NCBI GenBank assembly: GCA_964371405.1
Contig: CAYJLV010000001.1
Location: 1-64,000, forward strand
DNA from: JAMHWF01 sp964371405
Lineage (GTDB): Bacteria; Pseudomonadota; Gammaproteobacteria; Burkholderiales; Burkholderiaceae_C
Direction: 5' to 3'
Length of the DNA: 64,000 nucleotides
Shown: one piece after another, positions 7,088-15,208 of the stretch
Position numbering within the stretch: position 1 is the stretch's first letter
Layout of the letters: every line of letters starts with the position of its first letter
The notes under the pieces: model-generated
What the model was told of the DNA's origin: nothing
What the model saw: only the letters and a program-made list of their open reading frames with translations
Databases searched by the model: none
Translations under genes and position numbers: made by a program

Positions 7088-8686
7088 TTAGTTCACCAGC
7101 TCGACCGAATGGCCGAGCGCCACCGGCCCCACGGTCAGACGAAACGTCCTGCCGTGCAGCAGCGGGTATTTCTCCAGCTTCAACTCCTGCAGCAGCGAGT
7201 CCAGCGTGTCCTTGGGATCGACAGATCGCAGGCGCCGGATCAGGTCCGCGAGGGCCTCTCGGTCGGCGTCGAGGTCGGCCTCCAGGAACTGGTCGTGCTC
7301 GTCGGTGAAGTCCGACGCCTGCCGAACCGGCATGCCCGTCGCCTCGCCGTCGGGGATGTAGAGCGTGCCGTCGTGGAACACGCCGTCGTCGGCGATGTCG
7401 GCGAATGCGTCACCGACCCGTACCCTGACAGCACGGCACAACACCACGTCCGGCCAGATCCACCGGCCCTCAAGGGTCGCGCGTGCCCGTTCGTCGATGG
7501 CTTCGACCTGCAACGTTTCGTCTTCCGGATACCGCACATGCCGCTGCACCCAATGGTCGAGGTGCAGGCCGATGCTGTTGAAGACGACGTGGCCTCTGGC
7601 CCGCGCGAACATCCAGCGGCCGATGTTTTCTTCGTCGACGGGGTCGAGTGCGGTCAGCGTGACCTCGCCACGCTCGATGGCCAGCCGGGTCGGCACCAAC
7701 GCCGAGGTGCGAAGGTAGTCGCAGTCGCCACCCCCTTGCTGGTACGGGTAGCTCACGATGTCGTCACAGACCGCGCTCGGCAGCTCGTCGATGTCGTTGA
7801 TCAGGTCGAGGTGCCCCCAGGCGCGCATGGCGGCGTAGTAGGTTTCGACGAACTGCCCCGCAGGCAGCTCCGCCTTTGCACCCTCCAGCACCTGACGCCA
7901 CACGGCTTTCAGGGCAGCGTCGATCCGCTTGCGCTGGTCTTCTTCGTCGATCAGCTTGTCGCGGTCCGGCAGCCTGGCCACGAACTGGCGTGAGTCCAGG
8001 TGAACGACGTTGACGTTGTCGAGCTGGTGGTACGTCGGCTTCATCACGCAGAAGCCCTGCAGGAACACCAGCGTGTTGTGGTGATGCTTGCCGTTTCGCA
8101 GACCAGTGAGATACACCGCCCCGACGGGTGTCGGTGTCTGCGGCAGGTTCTCTGCGGCGAACGGCCGCTCCAGGGTCTTGCCGTTCAAAACCACCGTGAC
8201 CTGGAAGCCGTGGCACATGGTGGCGATCCGCGTATCGAGTTCGGGCAGTTCAACGCCGTGCAGCTCGATGACGGTGCCTGCTGCCATGCCGTCCGCACCC
8301 GGTACGGTGACGACATCGATGGGCATCCTGGCCAAGGCCGCAGCGGTCTCGAAGTCCACGCGCTGGGCGCGTGACGTGACGATGCAGCGCGTGGCCGAAT
8401 AGAGGCACTTCGAGAAGCCGATGCCGAATGGTTGCTCCTCGTCGCGTGTCGCGGCGTCCCAGCCCGACTCGTTCAGCGTCAGCAGTTTCTGGAAGTCGTC
8501 GATGCCGCCGCCGTTGTCGGCGACGCGCAGGGTCTTCGTTGCCGCGTCGTGGTCGATCTCGACGCGGGTTGCGCCGGCACGCCGGGCGTTTTGCAACAGC
8601 TCGGAGACGAGCGTGAACTTGTCGGAGAAGGCGTAGCGCTGGTTGCGCAATGCGCCCTCTTCGTTGATGCGAACTTGAATCTGCAT
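7088..8686 (-). CDS. GHKL-type (HSP90-like) ATPase
   Basis: 532 residues. The N-terminus has the GHKL ATP-binding motifs: ELLQNARRAGATRVEID (N box), DNGGGI (G1) and PFGIGFSK (G2 lid) within the first 95 residues. The remaining 430 residues do not match a kinase, MutL, gyrase or HSP90 C-terminus that I can name. Such proteins are regular in ICE and plasmid backbones with DUF932 and Toprim neighbours; some GHKL proteins on mobile elements are defence ATPases, but nothing here shows that. ATG 8686 is preferred to 8698 because GGAGACCATC precedes it. Confidence 0.85.
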   Translation of the reverse strand: MQIQVRINEEGALRNQRYAFSDKFTLVSELLQNARRAGATRVEIDHDAATKTLRVADNGGGIDDFQKLLTLNESGWDAATRDEEQPFGIGFSKCLYSATRCIVTSRAQRVDFETAAALARMPIDVVTVPGADGMAAGTVIELHGVELPELDTRIATMCHGFQVTVVLNGKTLERPFAAENLPQTPTPVGAVYLTGLRNGKHHHNTLVFLQGFCVMKPTYHQLDNVNVVHLDSRQFVARLPDRDKLIDEEDQRKRIDAALKAVWRQVLEGAKAELPAGQFVETYYAAMRAWGHLDLINDIDELPSAVCDDIVSYPYQQGGGDCDYLRTSALVPTRLAIERGEVTLTALDPVDEENIGRWMFARARGHVVFNSIGLHLDHWVQRHVRYPEDETLQVEAIDERARATLEGRWIWPDVVLCRAVRVRVGDAFADIADDGVFHDGTLYIPDGEATGMPVRQASDFTDEHDQFLEADLDADREALADLIRRLRSVDPKDTLDSLLQELKLEKYPLLHGRTFRLTVGPVALGHSVELVN

Positions 8687-8716
8687 GATGGTCTCCATGA
8701 AGGCGGCCCTCCCCTT

Positions 8717-8733
8717 GGCGGGGCAGGCCCGCC
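8717..8733 (-). repeat. GHKL gene leader hairpin
   Basis: GGCGGG (8717-8722) and CCCGCC (8728-8733) in the leader of the GHKL ATPase gene, flanked by further GC-rich repeats. No T-tract. Confidence 0.4.
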
Positions 8734-8751
8734 GGTGGGGGGATGGCTCGG

Positions 8752-9078
8752 TCAATCGCGTCGCGGCGGGAAATCGACCGGCACGGTGAACAACTGCCCT
8801 GCATGCAGGGCCTCGAGCAGGCTGTGGTCGAGGAACTCGAAGGTCATCAGGTTCTGCGTGTGCAGGACCTTGCCCCGGTCGTCGAGCCGCTGGACCTTGA
8901 AGCCCAGCGGATGCCACAGGAGGCGATAGGTCAGGCGGTCGGCGCCGGCAATCACAAACCTGCGGCCGGGCAGACCGGCGAGGACCTCGCTTTCCTTGAC
9001 CAGGAACTCGATGTCCTCGGTTGAGCGGACCGCCAGCATCAGAGGGCTGGCTTCGCCGCGTTGGGCTTCGGTGTGCAT
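8752..9078 (-). CDS. Conserved-looking backbone protein, unknown function
   Basis: 108 residues, soluble, starting at 9078 behind AGGAGCCGACG. It has a compact alpha/beta pattern (FLVKESEVLAGLPGRRFVIAG, LTYRLLWHPLGFKVQRLDDRG) and no cysteines or membrane segments. I do not recognise a named family. Its end lies 65 bp from the GHKL gene start and it follows a small anchored protein, so it is probably in the same transcription unit. Confidence 0.7.
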   Translation of the reverse strand: MHTEAQRGEASPLMLAVRSTEDIEFLVKESEVLAGLPGRRFVIAGADRLTYRLLWHPLGFKVQRLDDRGKVLHTQNLMTFEFLDHSLLEALHAGQLFTVPVDFPPRRD

Positions 9079-9088
9079 CGTCGGCTCC

Positions 9089-9361
9089 TCAGCGTTGGTT
9101 GGTGGGGCAGGGTGGGATGAAGGCGGCGGCGCTGGAGCGGGTTGCATCGCGGGCCAACGGTTGATCCGGGCTCCGGCGCTCGCTTGGCCGGCGAATCGAG
9201 GCTTCGTTCGTCTCGCCCTGGGCGCAATCGTCTGCAACGACCACGACCGATTGGCGTTCGATCTCCTCCAGCGTCCCGGCGTCCTCGTAGTCGAGGTGAC
9301 CTGCGATGCCGTAGGCGACAACGATGACCAGCAAGCACAGGAATGACTTGGCGGTTGACAT
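9089..9361 (-). CDS. Small N-terminally anchored protein
   Basis: 90 residues. Residues 5-20 (KSFLCLLVIVVAYGIAG) form a membrane anchor or signal sequence; the rest is polar and rich in Glu, Arg and Pro. The start at 9361 has AAGGAACACACC upstream. Its stop lies 10 bp from the start of the next minus-strand gene, suggesting an operon. No family recognised. Confidence 0.65.
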   Translation of the reverse strand: MSTAKSFLCLLVIVVAYGIAGHLDYEDAGTLEEIERQSVVVVADDCAQGETNEASIRRPSERRSPDQPLARDATRSSAAAFIPPCPTNQR

Positions 9362-9382
9362 GGTGTGTTCCTTGAGTCGGAT

Positions 9383-9411
9383 GGAACTGCGGTGCGAGCC
9401 ACGGCAGTTCC
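9383..9411 (-). repeat. Leader hairpin
   Basis: GGAACTGC (9383-9390) and GCAGTTCC (9404-9411) with a 13-base loop, in the leader of the small anchored protein gene. It is the same kind of structure as the other backbone leaders. Confidence 0.5.
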
Positions 9412-9422
9412 GGGAAGGCGGA

Positions 9423-9986
9423 TCAGGCGAACAGGTCGCCCTGAAAGGTTTGCGCCCTGATCTGCTCGTTGATGCACTGCGGGTTTCTCGCCAGCCGCGC
9501 CTCGACCCACTCGGGGTTGCGGACGACGGCTTCGCGGACCCACTCGGGGTAGCGTTCGAGGGTGGCCGCGAGCCAGGCTTTGACGCTGTGGCGGATGCGG
9601 TCGCGGACCTCTTCGGCATCGACCAGGCCGCAGTACGCGATCGGCGACAGCGGGCTGCAGCCCACGACTCGCAGGCAGCTCACGAAAGAAAATGGCTGGC
9701 GATCCTTGCTGCGATCGGTGAAGACCCAGCGCAAGGTGTCGAGCTTGGTTTCGAGCGGTGTCTCCGGGTCGGAGAGGTCGCTCACCTCCTGGAGCAATCG
9801 CCAGTGCAGGAAGACGATGTCTTCCTCGGTCCATTCGACCGGTGACTCGTCGTCAATCGGTTCATCCGCATGAACGGCTCCGTGATGCCTGTCACCGGGA
9901 TCGTGTCGTTGTGCAGTGGGCGGTGCCAGCCTGAGATCAGCGTGGGCGCGGTGCCTGGCTGCGGGTGGTTCGCTGGGGTTCAACAT
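9423..9986 (-). CDS. Uncharacterised backbone protein
   Basis: 187 residues. The N-terminal 45 residues are His/Pro rich and low in complexity; the remainder is helical with repeated YPEWVREAVVRNPEWVEARLARNP-like units (a W-V-x-x-A spacing seen about three times), suggesting a short helical repeat. The start at 9986 has GGAGG five bases upstream; an upstream ATG at 9998 has no such site. It is the first gene of the minus-strand run, and its leader contains two perfect hairpins. Confidence 0.65.
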   Translation of the reverse strand: MLNPSEPPAARHRAHADLRLAPPTAQRHDPGDRHHGAVHADEPIDDESPVEWTEEDIVFLHWRLLQEVSDLSDPETPLETKLDTLRWVFTDRSKDRQPFSFVSCLRVVGCSPLSPIAYCGLVDAEEVRDRIRHSVKAWLAATLERYPEWVREAVVRNPEWVEARLARNPQCINEQIRAQTFQGDLFA

Positions 9987-10013
9987 CGTGGCCTCCATGG
10001 AAAAGCGGAGGCG

Positions 10014-10078
10014 ACACGCATCCCGTCGGGAGGCGTGTGCCCCCGTGGGGTGATGAATGGCCGGTCGTTGGGACCGGC
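10014..10078 (-). repeat. Paired leader hairpins
   Basis: ACACGC-A-TCCC/GGGA-G-GCGTGT (10014-10038) and GCCGGTC/GACCGGC (10060-10066, 10072-10078) upstream of the 9986 gene. Between them is TGATGAATGGCC, which resembles the GTGAATGAC and TGAATGGC stretches found beside other leader hairpins. The rest of the 9987-10504 space holds no gene I can support. Confidence 0.6.
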
Positions 10079-10504
10079 GCTAGGGATGGAAACTGGTGGG
10101 GCTGGCTTGGCGCGGCGTGGGCCGCGTGATCGGTGTGCCAGCTACCGATCGAAGTACGCTTTGGGGGCGAGGGCGGAATTGCTGCCGCCTCGAAAACGTG
10201 CTTCGATAGAAGTCTTGGGATGCGATGCCGTGGTCGGCATTGGCGCTCCTTCACAAAGGGGCAGGACCGGTGGTCCGCGATCACATGCGAAGGACAGTGA
10301 ACTCCAGGGCTTGCCGAATCGAATGCAGGGCCAGCTGCTGCATGTCGCCAAGGTAACGGGACAGCGCGTGGCGGTCAATGCGCAAACGGCCTCCGATCGA
10401 TGCTGATGCCGAAAGGGCGGGCAGCCGGGGTGCCTTTCCCGTGGCGAATGCAGCGTGCGGTGCGGAACATGGTTAGCCAGCACCGACCGCCGAGGAGCAT
10501 TGCC

Positions 10505-11281
10505 ATGTCCGTCGTCACGCCAGCCAGCCCGCCGACCCTGCAGATCGTGAAGATGGACCAGGGCGGTGTCAACGAACGCATCCTGGCCAAGGAAACCAAG
10601 GCGGACTTCCGGCGCATCGAGGCGGCGAGCGTCAAGATGCCGGCGCGTTTCACCAGTGCCGAAGGCAAGCGCTTCTTCGTGCGCCTGTTCAGCACCCTGC
10701 AACTCAACGCGCACTTCATCTCGGTGATTGCGCGCACGCGTCTGGATCACGAGGACATTGCCAAGGTGGAGGCAGCGCTGCGCGAGCGGATGGAGAAGGT
10801 GACCGATACCCTGAACAAAGCCATCGACGGTGCCGAGGCGCTGTTCCAGGCGAACGGCATCACCAGCGTGGCGACCTACGACACCAAGGCACTGGAGATC
10901 GAGGTGGGCGTGTTGTCGTCGAGCGGCCGGCGCTACCTGGAGGTCCTCGGCAAGTTCGACCAGCTGATGCCCTTGCTGCAAACGCTGGAGATTCACGAGG
11001 TCATCACGACGCAGACGGTCGACATCCAGCGCGCCGGGCTCAAACGTCAGGTGCGCGACGTGGCGAATGCCGCCCGGAACTTTGCAACCGGTCTGCGCCG
11101 GCGCATGAATGCGGGCTCGCCAACGGAGGATGAGGCGCGTCCGACGCGGGTTGACGAGCCAGAGCGCAGCGAGGGCTCGCCGGACGAACGCGCGGTAAAC
11201 GCCGCCGAGGTCGGTGAAGCCGATCCCATCCCGGCGGCCGAATCGCATGCCGTCGAGATAGGCGCCGAAGCCATCCAGTAG
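10505..11281 (+). CDS. DUF1845 / AcaB-like regulator
   Basis: 258 residues. The body (AKETKADFRRIEAASVKMPARF, AEGKRFFVRLFSTLQLNAHF, EVGVLSSSGRRYLEVLGKFDQLMPLLQTLEIHEVI) resembles DUF1845 proteins; AcaB of IncC plasmids, an activator of the acaDC genes, is to my recollection in this family. The last 60 residues are low-complexity Glu/Pro/Ala. The start has GAGGAG upstream. If the AcaB relation is right, it forms a third layer of control with the FlhDC-like pair and the repressor. The family call is moderate and the regulatory role is inference. Confidence 0.7.
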   Translation: MSVVTPASPPTLQIVKMDQGGVNERILAKETKADFRRIEAASVKMPARFTSAEGKRFFVRLFSTLQLNAHFISVIARTRLDHEDIAKVEAALRERMEKVTDTLNKAIDGAEALFQANGITSVATYDTKALEIEVGVLSSSGRRYLEVLGKFDQLMPLLQTLEIHEVITTQTVDIQRAGLKRQVRDVANAARNFATGLRRRMNAGSPTEDEARPTRVDEPERSEGSPDERAVNAAEVGEADPIPAAESHAVEIGAEAIQ

Positions 11282-11740
11282 CCGCTTGGCTCGGGACCGC
11301 ATCGGTGGAGGCAGCGCCGAACATGCCACCCGCAATCGACAGGAATGTCAGGCCCATGGCGACGGCGGCCTTCGTGCAATGAGGCAGACGCCAGGAAAAT
11401 CTCATATCGTTCCATCAGGTCGCACGCCATGGCGCCCCGTGCGCGCCGCGCACCCTCCGTCGCTCGCATCGATGGCGTCGCAGTCGATACCTGCCTTGCT
11501 TCATGCCGCCGTGATGCCCGTCCTCAGCAGGCTGACGGGCAGTTCCGGTTCGACCGCAGCGTTTCCCCCACAGGCCTACCCGCCACGCGCAGGTGGGCCG
11601 TCCTTCCACGCCGCGAGACCGGGACGCCCGCGCCGTGCAGTCGAGCTCGCGCCCCTATCGGCCACGCAACCCTGACCTAGCGTCGCCATGACAGAGCCGG
11701 TCACGTCTGCTGGCGGCCATGGCCGCTGCGAGGCCCGACT
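11282..11740. other. Intergenic space, no supported gene
   Basis: 459 bp between the DUF1845 gene and the AlpA-like gene. Short ORFs exist on both strands, but none has a convincing ribosome binding site or recognisable product. I see no strong repeat. Confidence 0.4.
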
Positions 11741-12031
11741 ATGCGCAATCAAATCAACGCGGTCGCAACAACCGTCTCCCTTCCACCATCGCCTTCCACC
11801 GGCGTTTCTGCCGACCGACAAACGGGCAATGTCGTCCGCCTGCCGGAAACTGGCTTTTTGCGCCAGCCGCAGGTGCTGGTGTTTGTGCCCATCTCGCGGT
11901 CAACGCTGTGGCGCCGCATTCAGGCAGGCACGTTTCCTAGTCCGGTCAAGCTGTCGGCGCGCGTCACGGCCTGGCGTGCTGAGGACCTGCGCCGATGGAT
12001 CGCGGACCAGGGCTGTGGTGAGCAGCACTAG
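11741..12031 (+). CDS. AlpA-family regulator (excisionase-like)
   Basis: 96 residues with a disordered first third, then the AlpA/MerR-like winged helix pattern: FLRQPQVLVFVPISRSTLWRRIQAGTFPSPVKLS followed by AWRAEDLRRWIADQ. AlpA-type proteins activate excision or other element genes in prophages and ICEs. ATG 11741 is the first start; one nearer the domain would also be possible. It is the last backbone gene before the metal island, whose left end begins immediately downstream. Confidence 0.82.
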   Translation: MRNQINAVATTVSLPPSPSTGVSADRQTGNVVRLPETGFLRQPQVLVFVPISRSTLWRRIQAGTFPSPVKLSARVTAWRAEDLRRWIADQGCGEQH

Positions 12032-12055
12032 GAGACGCCAGGACGACGCGTGCAA

Positions 12056-12304
12056 TCATCCTCTCTGGTCGAGATAGATCCCGGCGCACAACACCACCCC
12101 GACGGCGTAGAGCATCCCGGTCCCTGACACGGCGTAGGGGTAGTCCATCAACGCGACGCCGAGCCACATGGTCAGACCTTTGTGGCACTTGCGCCCATGG
12201 CGGTACGCGACGAAGCCGAGGATGCCGAAAAGGATGGCACCAAAGATGTAGACCGGGTCGGGCAGTTCAAGGCCGAGCAGTTGCGGCGTGCGCACGGTTT
12301 CCAT
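12056..12304 (-). CDS. Small membrane protein at island edge
   Basis: 82 residues with two or three hydrophobic segments (VYIFGAILFGILGFVAY, MWLGVALMDYPYAV, GMLYAVGVVLCAGIYL). I recall similar small proteins near metal-resistance genes, but know no function. ATG 12304 begins METVRTPQLLGLELPDP. There is no good ribosome binding site upstream, and the decayed rhodanese gene starts on the other strand at once, so the 5' region may have been lost in a rearrangement. Confidence 0.55.
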   Translation of the reverse strand: METVRTPQLLGLELPDPVYIFGAILFGILGFVAYRHGRKCHKGLTMWLGVALMDYPYAVSGTGMLYAVGVVLCAGIYLDQRG

Positions 12305-12308
12305 TTCA

Positions 12309-12688
12309 GAGGATGAAGAGCGGCTGGTCGAACTGCAGGTGGCGCTGGCAAACCTCATCACGCACGGCAACGATCTCGAGGGCTTGGATCGCCGGGCCAT
12401 CCTCAAGAAGGCGGCGGCCGGCGAGGTGCTGGTGCTGGACGTGCGCCCCACCGAGGAGTACGCCAGCGCCCACCTGCCGCACGCACGCTCGTTGCCAGTG
12501 GACGAACTGAAAGAAGGCGCTTGGCCGAGCTGCCCAAGAACACGCCTGTGGTCGCCTACTGCCGCGGTCCGTTCTGCCTGATGGCCAGGGATGCCGTGGA
12601 GTTGTTGCGCAAGCGCGGCTACCGCGCCATCCATCTGAGCGATGGCGTCGCGGACTGGCGTGCCCACGGCATGCCTGTCGAGCGTTGA
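12309..12688 (+). pseudogene. Truncated, frameshifted rhodanese-domain gene
   Basis: The first frame reads ERLVELQVALANLITHG, then AAGEVLVLDVRPTEEYASAHLP (rhodanese strands with DVRP). After VDELKE near 12,515 the frame shifts, and the second frame carries the active-site loop CRGPFC and the end GVADWRAHGMPVER. The linker-like start suggests an ArsR-type helix-turn-helix plus rhodanese protein that has lost its DNA-binding half. Not functional as one protein. It lies beside remnants of a metallo-hydrolase and an MFS transporter. Confidence 0.7.
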
Positions 12689-12742
12689 CCCTGCCGTGAT
12701 GCGGGCGGACGGGCGCAGGTTTATTGAGTAAAGGAGACGAGC

Positions 12743-12990
12743 ATGCTCTTTCGACAACGCGCGGCTGAGAACGCGACCCTGTCGTACCTCTTTGGATGTA
12801 CCGGCATCGGCAGGTCCGTGGCGGTAGATGTGGTGGCGGGCGACGAGGACTGGTTCATCGCCGAAGCCACGAAGGGTCGGCGTGCCGATCTCGTACGTGA
12901 TAGACACCCATGTGCATGCCGACCACCGCTCCGGTGGCCTTGAACTGGCGCGCCGTGCCGGCGCCCCGTACTGTCTGCACGAACGCAACC
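12743..12990 (+). pseudogene. Frameshifted fragment of MBL-fold hydrolase
   Basis: It begins as an intact-looking gene (MLFRQRAAENATLSYLFGC, with a ribosome binding site AAAGGAGACGAGC). After WFIAEA the homologous sequence continues in another frame, where THVHADHRSGG gives the H-x-H-x-D-H metal motif of metallo-beta-lactamase-fold enzymes such as persulfide dioxygenases. The homology stops after LHERN, about one third of the normal length. A rhodanese neighbour is usual for this enzyme type, so both may come from one lost sulfur-oxidation or detoxification operon. Confidence 0.65.
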
Positions 12991-13018
12991 GGGGGCGCAC
13001 TGGCTTCGAATTCACACC

Positions 13019-13453
13019 TTTGGTTTCAGCTGGGGTGGGGCTCAGTTCTTCAGTGGCGGGCTCTCCGACCGGGTCGGACGTCACGAGCTCAATGTCTGGG
13101 GCATGTGGGTTTGCGGCGCCGGAGTGGCGTTGCTGCCACTGGGCACCGGCTCGGTCTGGTGGGGTACTTCGGCGGCCGTGGCAGGGCTCGGAATGGCCAT
13201 GCTGTACCCGAACCTGAGCGCGGCGGGCGCCGACATTGCGCACCCCAACTGGCGCGCCTCTGCCATCGGCATCTACCGCTTCTGGCGTGACCTGGGCTAC
13301 GGCATCGGCGCGCTCGGGCTGGGCGCGGTGTCGGCACTGGCCGGGCGCATCGAGAGCGCCTTCTGGTTCGTTGCCCTCGCGATGCTGCTGTCCGGCGTCG
13401 TGCTCCATCACTGGGGTGAAGAAACGCACCCGCGCCTGAACCCCGCACACTGA
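13019..13453 (+). pseudogene. C-terminal fragment of MFS transporter
   Basis: The frame opens with FGFSWGGAQFFSGGLSDRVGR, containing the DRxGR loop motif of major facilitator proteins. About four hydrophobic segments follow (VCGAGVALLPLG, SAAVAGLGMAMLYPNL, YGIGALGLGAVSALAG, FWFVALAMLLSGVVLHHW). There is no start codon before the homology, and it joins the MBL fragment directly, so the N-terminal half has been deleted. Non-functional remnant. Confidence 0.65.
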
Positions 13454-13786
13454 TCGTCAGTCAGTTCCTTTGGCATCGGTATCCGCTTGCAGGAGACTTG
13501 CCCGGCGAACTGGACACGAGGACGATCACGCTGCTGCGCTCGCAGATCGAGTCCTGGCGCGGTGGGCGCATGCAGGTCTGCTACAAATGATCCATGACAA
13601 ATCGATTCGCGGCCACGGCGCAAGAGCAGCAGTTCGGCACACGTGTCGCGATGCGTCTGATCGGAAGCCACTGCAGGGGCCCGCTACATCGAGATCACGC
13701 ACTCGCGTGCAGCGAGCGCCGTAGCTTGCGTTGGCCGACGCCGAGGATGCGCACTCCCTGCGGGACCGCTGGCGCCTCGGTGGGCG
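13454..13786. other. Space with possible decayed coding remnant
   Basis: No supported gene. A short open stretch at 13495-13590 (about 31 residues, ending GGRMQVCYK) looks like the tail of a lost gene but cannot be named. Confidence 0.3.
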
Positions 13787-14140
13787 TCAGGCGGTCAGGC
13801 GAGGCGGTTTGAACGCAGCGTCGAGTGGAGGATGCGGCCCAGGTTCTTCATCGCCCGGCCTGGGTGGCGTCGACGTGGTTCGATGAACTGAGGACGAGAC
13901 CCCAGGCAACAGGCCGTCGGAGGCGGTGACGTGGTCCGAGACCTGATGCTGCACGGACTCCGCGGAGTCATCGAAGTGGTTGGCGCCACCCTCGTGGTGG
14001 TGGTGCCCCTCGTCTTGCCAGTGCAGCTCGAAATGAGAAAGGTCCGCGACAGCGCCAAGCATCGGCCCGGTGCGGGCCAGTGTCACCGATTGCCAATGCA
14101 TGGCAAACAGCAGGACCACCATGATTCCGGTACGGCTCAT
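13787..14140 (-). CDS. His-rich exported protein of metal locus
   Basis: 117 residues. An N-terminal signal peptide (MSRTGIMVVLLFAMHWQSVTLA) is followed by a His-rich segment (ELHWQDEGHHHHEGGANHFDD) and a Pro-rich tail. Small periplasmic His-rich proteins of this type accompany czc efflux genes. The role would be periplasmic metal binding or efflux regulation, by context only. Next to it upstream on the same strand is a CzcE-like remnant. Confidence 0.6.
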   Translation of the reverse strand: MSRTGIMVVLLFAMHWQSVTLARTGPMLGAVADLSHFELHWQDEGHHHHEGGANHFDDSAESVQHQVSDHVTASDGLLPGVSSSVHRTTSTPPRPGDEEPGPHPPLDAAFKPPRLTA

Positions 14141-14243
14141 GGCTCAAGTCTAATCGGCGAGCGATGTCCCGAGCGGTTCGTCGCCCTACATGCCAGGTCC
14201 GCCCCACCATCGGGACGGACTTGCTGGCCACCGATGAATCGAC

Positions 14244-14547
14244 CTATCGGCGGGTGAGCGGATCTCGCCCAACGTACACCGCGAAGGGTTTGGCGGCAAA
14301 CCCGGCAGGGGCAATCTTGACGACATCGACCGCGCGACCACCGAGCCCGTTGAAGGTCCAGGAAAACTGCTGGCCCCCACTGCGGAATGTCACGGTCTCA
14401 CCGTAGGCGATGTTGATCGGGCCGGACGAGGCGATGTCGACGACACGACCGCGGTTTTGAGCGATTGGATCGATCGCGTTGAAGTCTCCTTCTCAGATGT
14501 TCGCCCGTCCCGCCGTTGCGGCACAGGCGATGCCGTTTCTGGCATCG
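14244..14547 (-). pseudogene. CzcE-like periplasmic metal-binding protein, disrupted
   Basis: The C-terminal 80 residues read clearly as CzcE-like: GETVTFRSGGQQFSWTFNG, VKIAPAGFAAKPFAVYVGRDPL. CzcE binds copper in the periplasm in Cupriavidus. The frame has a TGA just before EGDFNAID, and the piece upstream (ACAATAGRANI) looks like the end of a signal peptide in the same frame, so a stop or small deletion splits signal and mature protein. No alternative start lies downstream of the stop. A perfect cop-box-type palindrome is 45-65 bp upstream. Confidence 0.6.
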
Positions 14548-14590
14548 AGAAGGACTGTAGGAGGTGGCTTCCAACAGTCATTGAACGAGA

Positions 14591-14610
14591 ACATGACAAA
14601 TCTGTCATGT
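14591..14610. promoter_or_regulatory. Cop-box-like palindrome 1
   Basis: ACATGACA-AATC-TGTCATGT is a perfect 8-bp inverted repeat with a 4-bp centre. It matches the general form of CopR/CusR/CzcR response-regulator boxes (TGACA-N4-TGT-N-AT). It lies upstream of the CzcE-like remnant on the minus strand. A second copy with one changed base is at 44310-44329. Confidence 0.7.
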
Positions 14611-14679
14611 CGCACAGGCCCTCTCAAGGTTCCGATCAAGAGCCTCGGAAGGGCAGCCCTGGCAGCGTCGTCCGGCGAA

Positions 14680-15123
14680 TCAGTGCGCACCACGAATGTG
14701 CCGGTGAGGCGAAGCCGAAGTGCCATGGCTCGCAGCGCCGTCCAACTCATTCAAGATGCCGCACTCTTCGATGGCGTGCGGCACGCTGCAGCGGGCGCGC
14801 AGAGCTTTGAGGTCCTTCTCCAGCGCCCGCAACTCGCGGATACGCTGGCCCACATGCCCGATATGCTCGTCGAGCAAGGCATTGACCTCCCCACAATCCT
14901 GCGACGGTGCGTCGCGCAGGCGCAGCAGCGAACGGATCTCGTCCAGCGCCATGTCCAGGTTGCGGCAATGGCGGATGAAGGCCAGCCGATCAGCATGCGC
15001 GGCGGTGTACTGGCGGTAGTTGTTTTCAGACCGCTGCGCAACTGGCAGCAAGCCCTCGCGCTCGTAGAAGCGGATCGTTTCGACCGGGGTGCCGGTCACT
15101 TCAGCCAGGTTGCCGATGCGCAT
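14680..15123 (-). CDS. cadR: Cd/Pb-responsive MerR-family regulator
   Basis: 147 residues. MRIGNLAEVTGTPVETIRFYEREGLL is the MerR helix-turn-helix start, followed by the dimer helix. The metal-site cysteines of the CadR/PbrR group are present: the Cys in SQDCGEVNALLDEH and those in RCSVPHAIEECGIL. The protein bends a promoter with an over-long spacer and activates it when Cd(II) or Pb(II) is bound. It is divergent from the cadA-type ATPase gene, and the promoter between them has the right form. The symbol pbrR would be equally possible. Confidence 0.93.
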   Translation of the reverse strand: MRIGNLAEVTGTPVETIRFYEREGLLPVAQRSENNYRQYTAAHADRLAFIRHCRNLDMALDEIRSLLRLRDAPSQDCGEVNALLDEHIGHVGQRIRELRALEKDLKALRARCSVPHAIEECGILNELDGAASHGTSASPHRHIRGAH

Positions 15124-15149
15124 GCCGAGTCCCTCTTGGCGTCCAGGGC

Positions 15150-15180
15150 TTGACTCTACACCGGCTACAGGGTTTTCAAT
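15150..15180 (+). promoter_or_regulatory. MerR-type promoter/operator of cadA
   Basis: TTGACT (-35, 15150-15155) and TTCAAT (-10, 15175-15180) are separated by 19 bp, longer than the usual 17 and typical of MerR-family targets. The spacer holds the dyad CTCTACACCGGCTACAGGG, close to PbrR/CadR operators. The -10 covers an in-frame ATG at 15179, which rules that codon out as the start of the ATPase. Confidence 0.88.
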
Positions 15181-15208
15181 GGCAGGCACAAGCAGAAGGA
15201 AGCTCATC

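Noticed and set aside
10142..11335. 397-residue minus-strand ORF covering the DUF1845-like gene
   Set aside because: It is antisense to a gene with a good ribosome binding site and family match; its composition (His, Arg, Gly rich) is typical of reverse-frame shadows in high-GC DNA.
12056..13450. 464-residue minus-strand ORF through the decayed rhodanese/MBL/MFS region
   Set aside because: Only the final 82 residues look like a real membrane protein; the rest is the reverse of recognisable gene remnants.
13495..13590. Short open stretch ending GGRMQVCYK
   Set aside because: Looks like the tail of a lost gene, but too short and not nameable; kept only as a comment on the gap.
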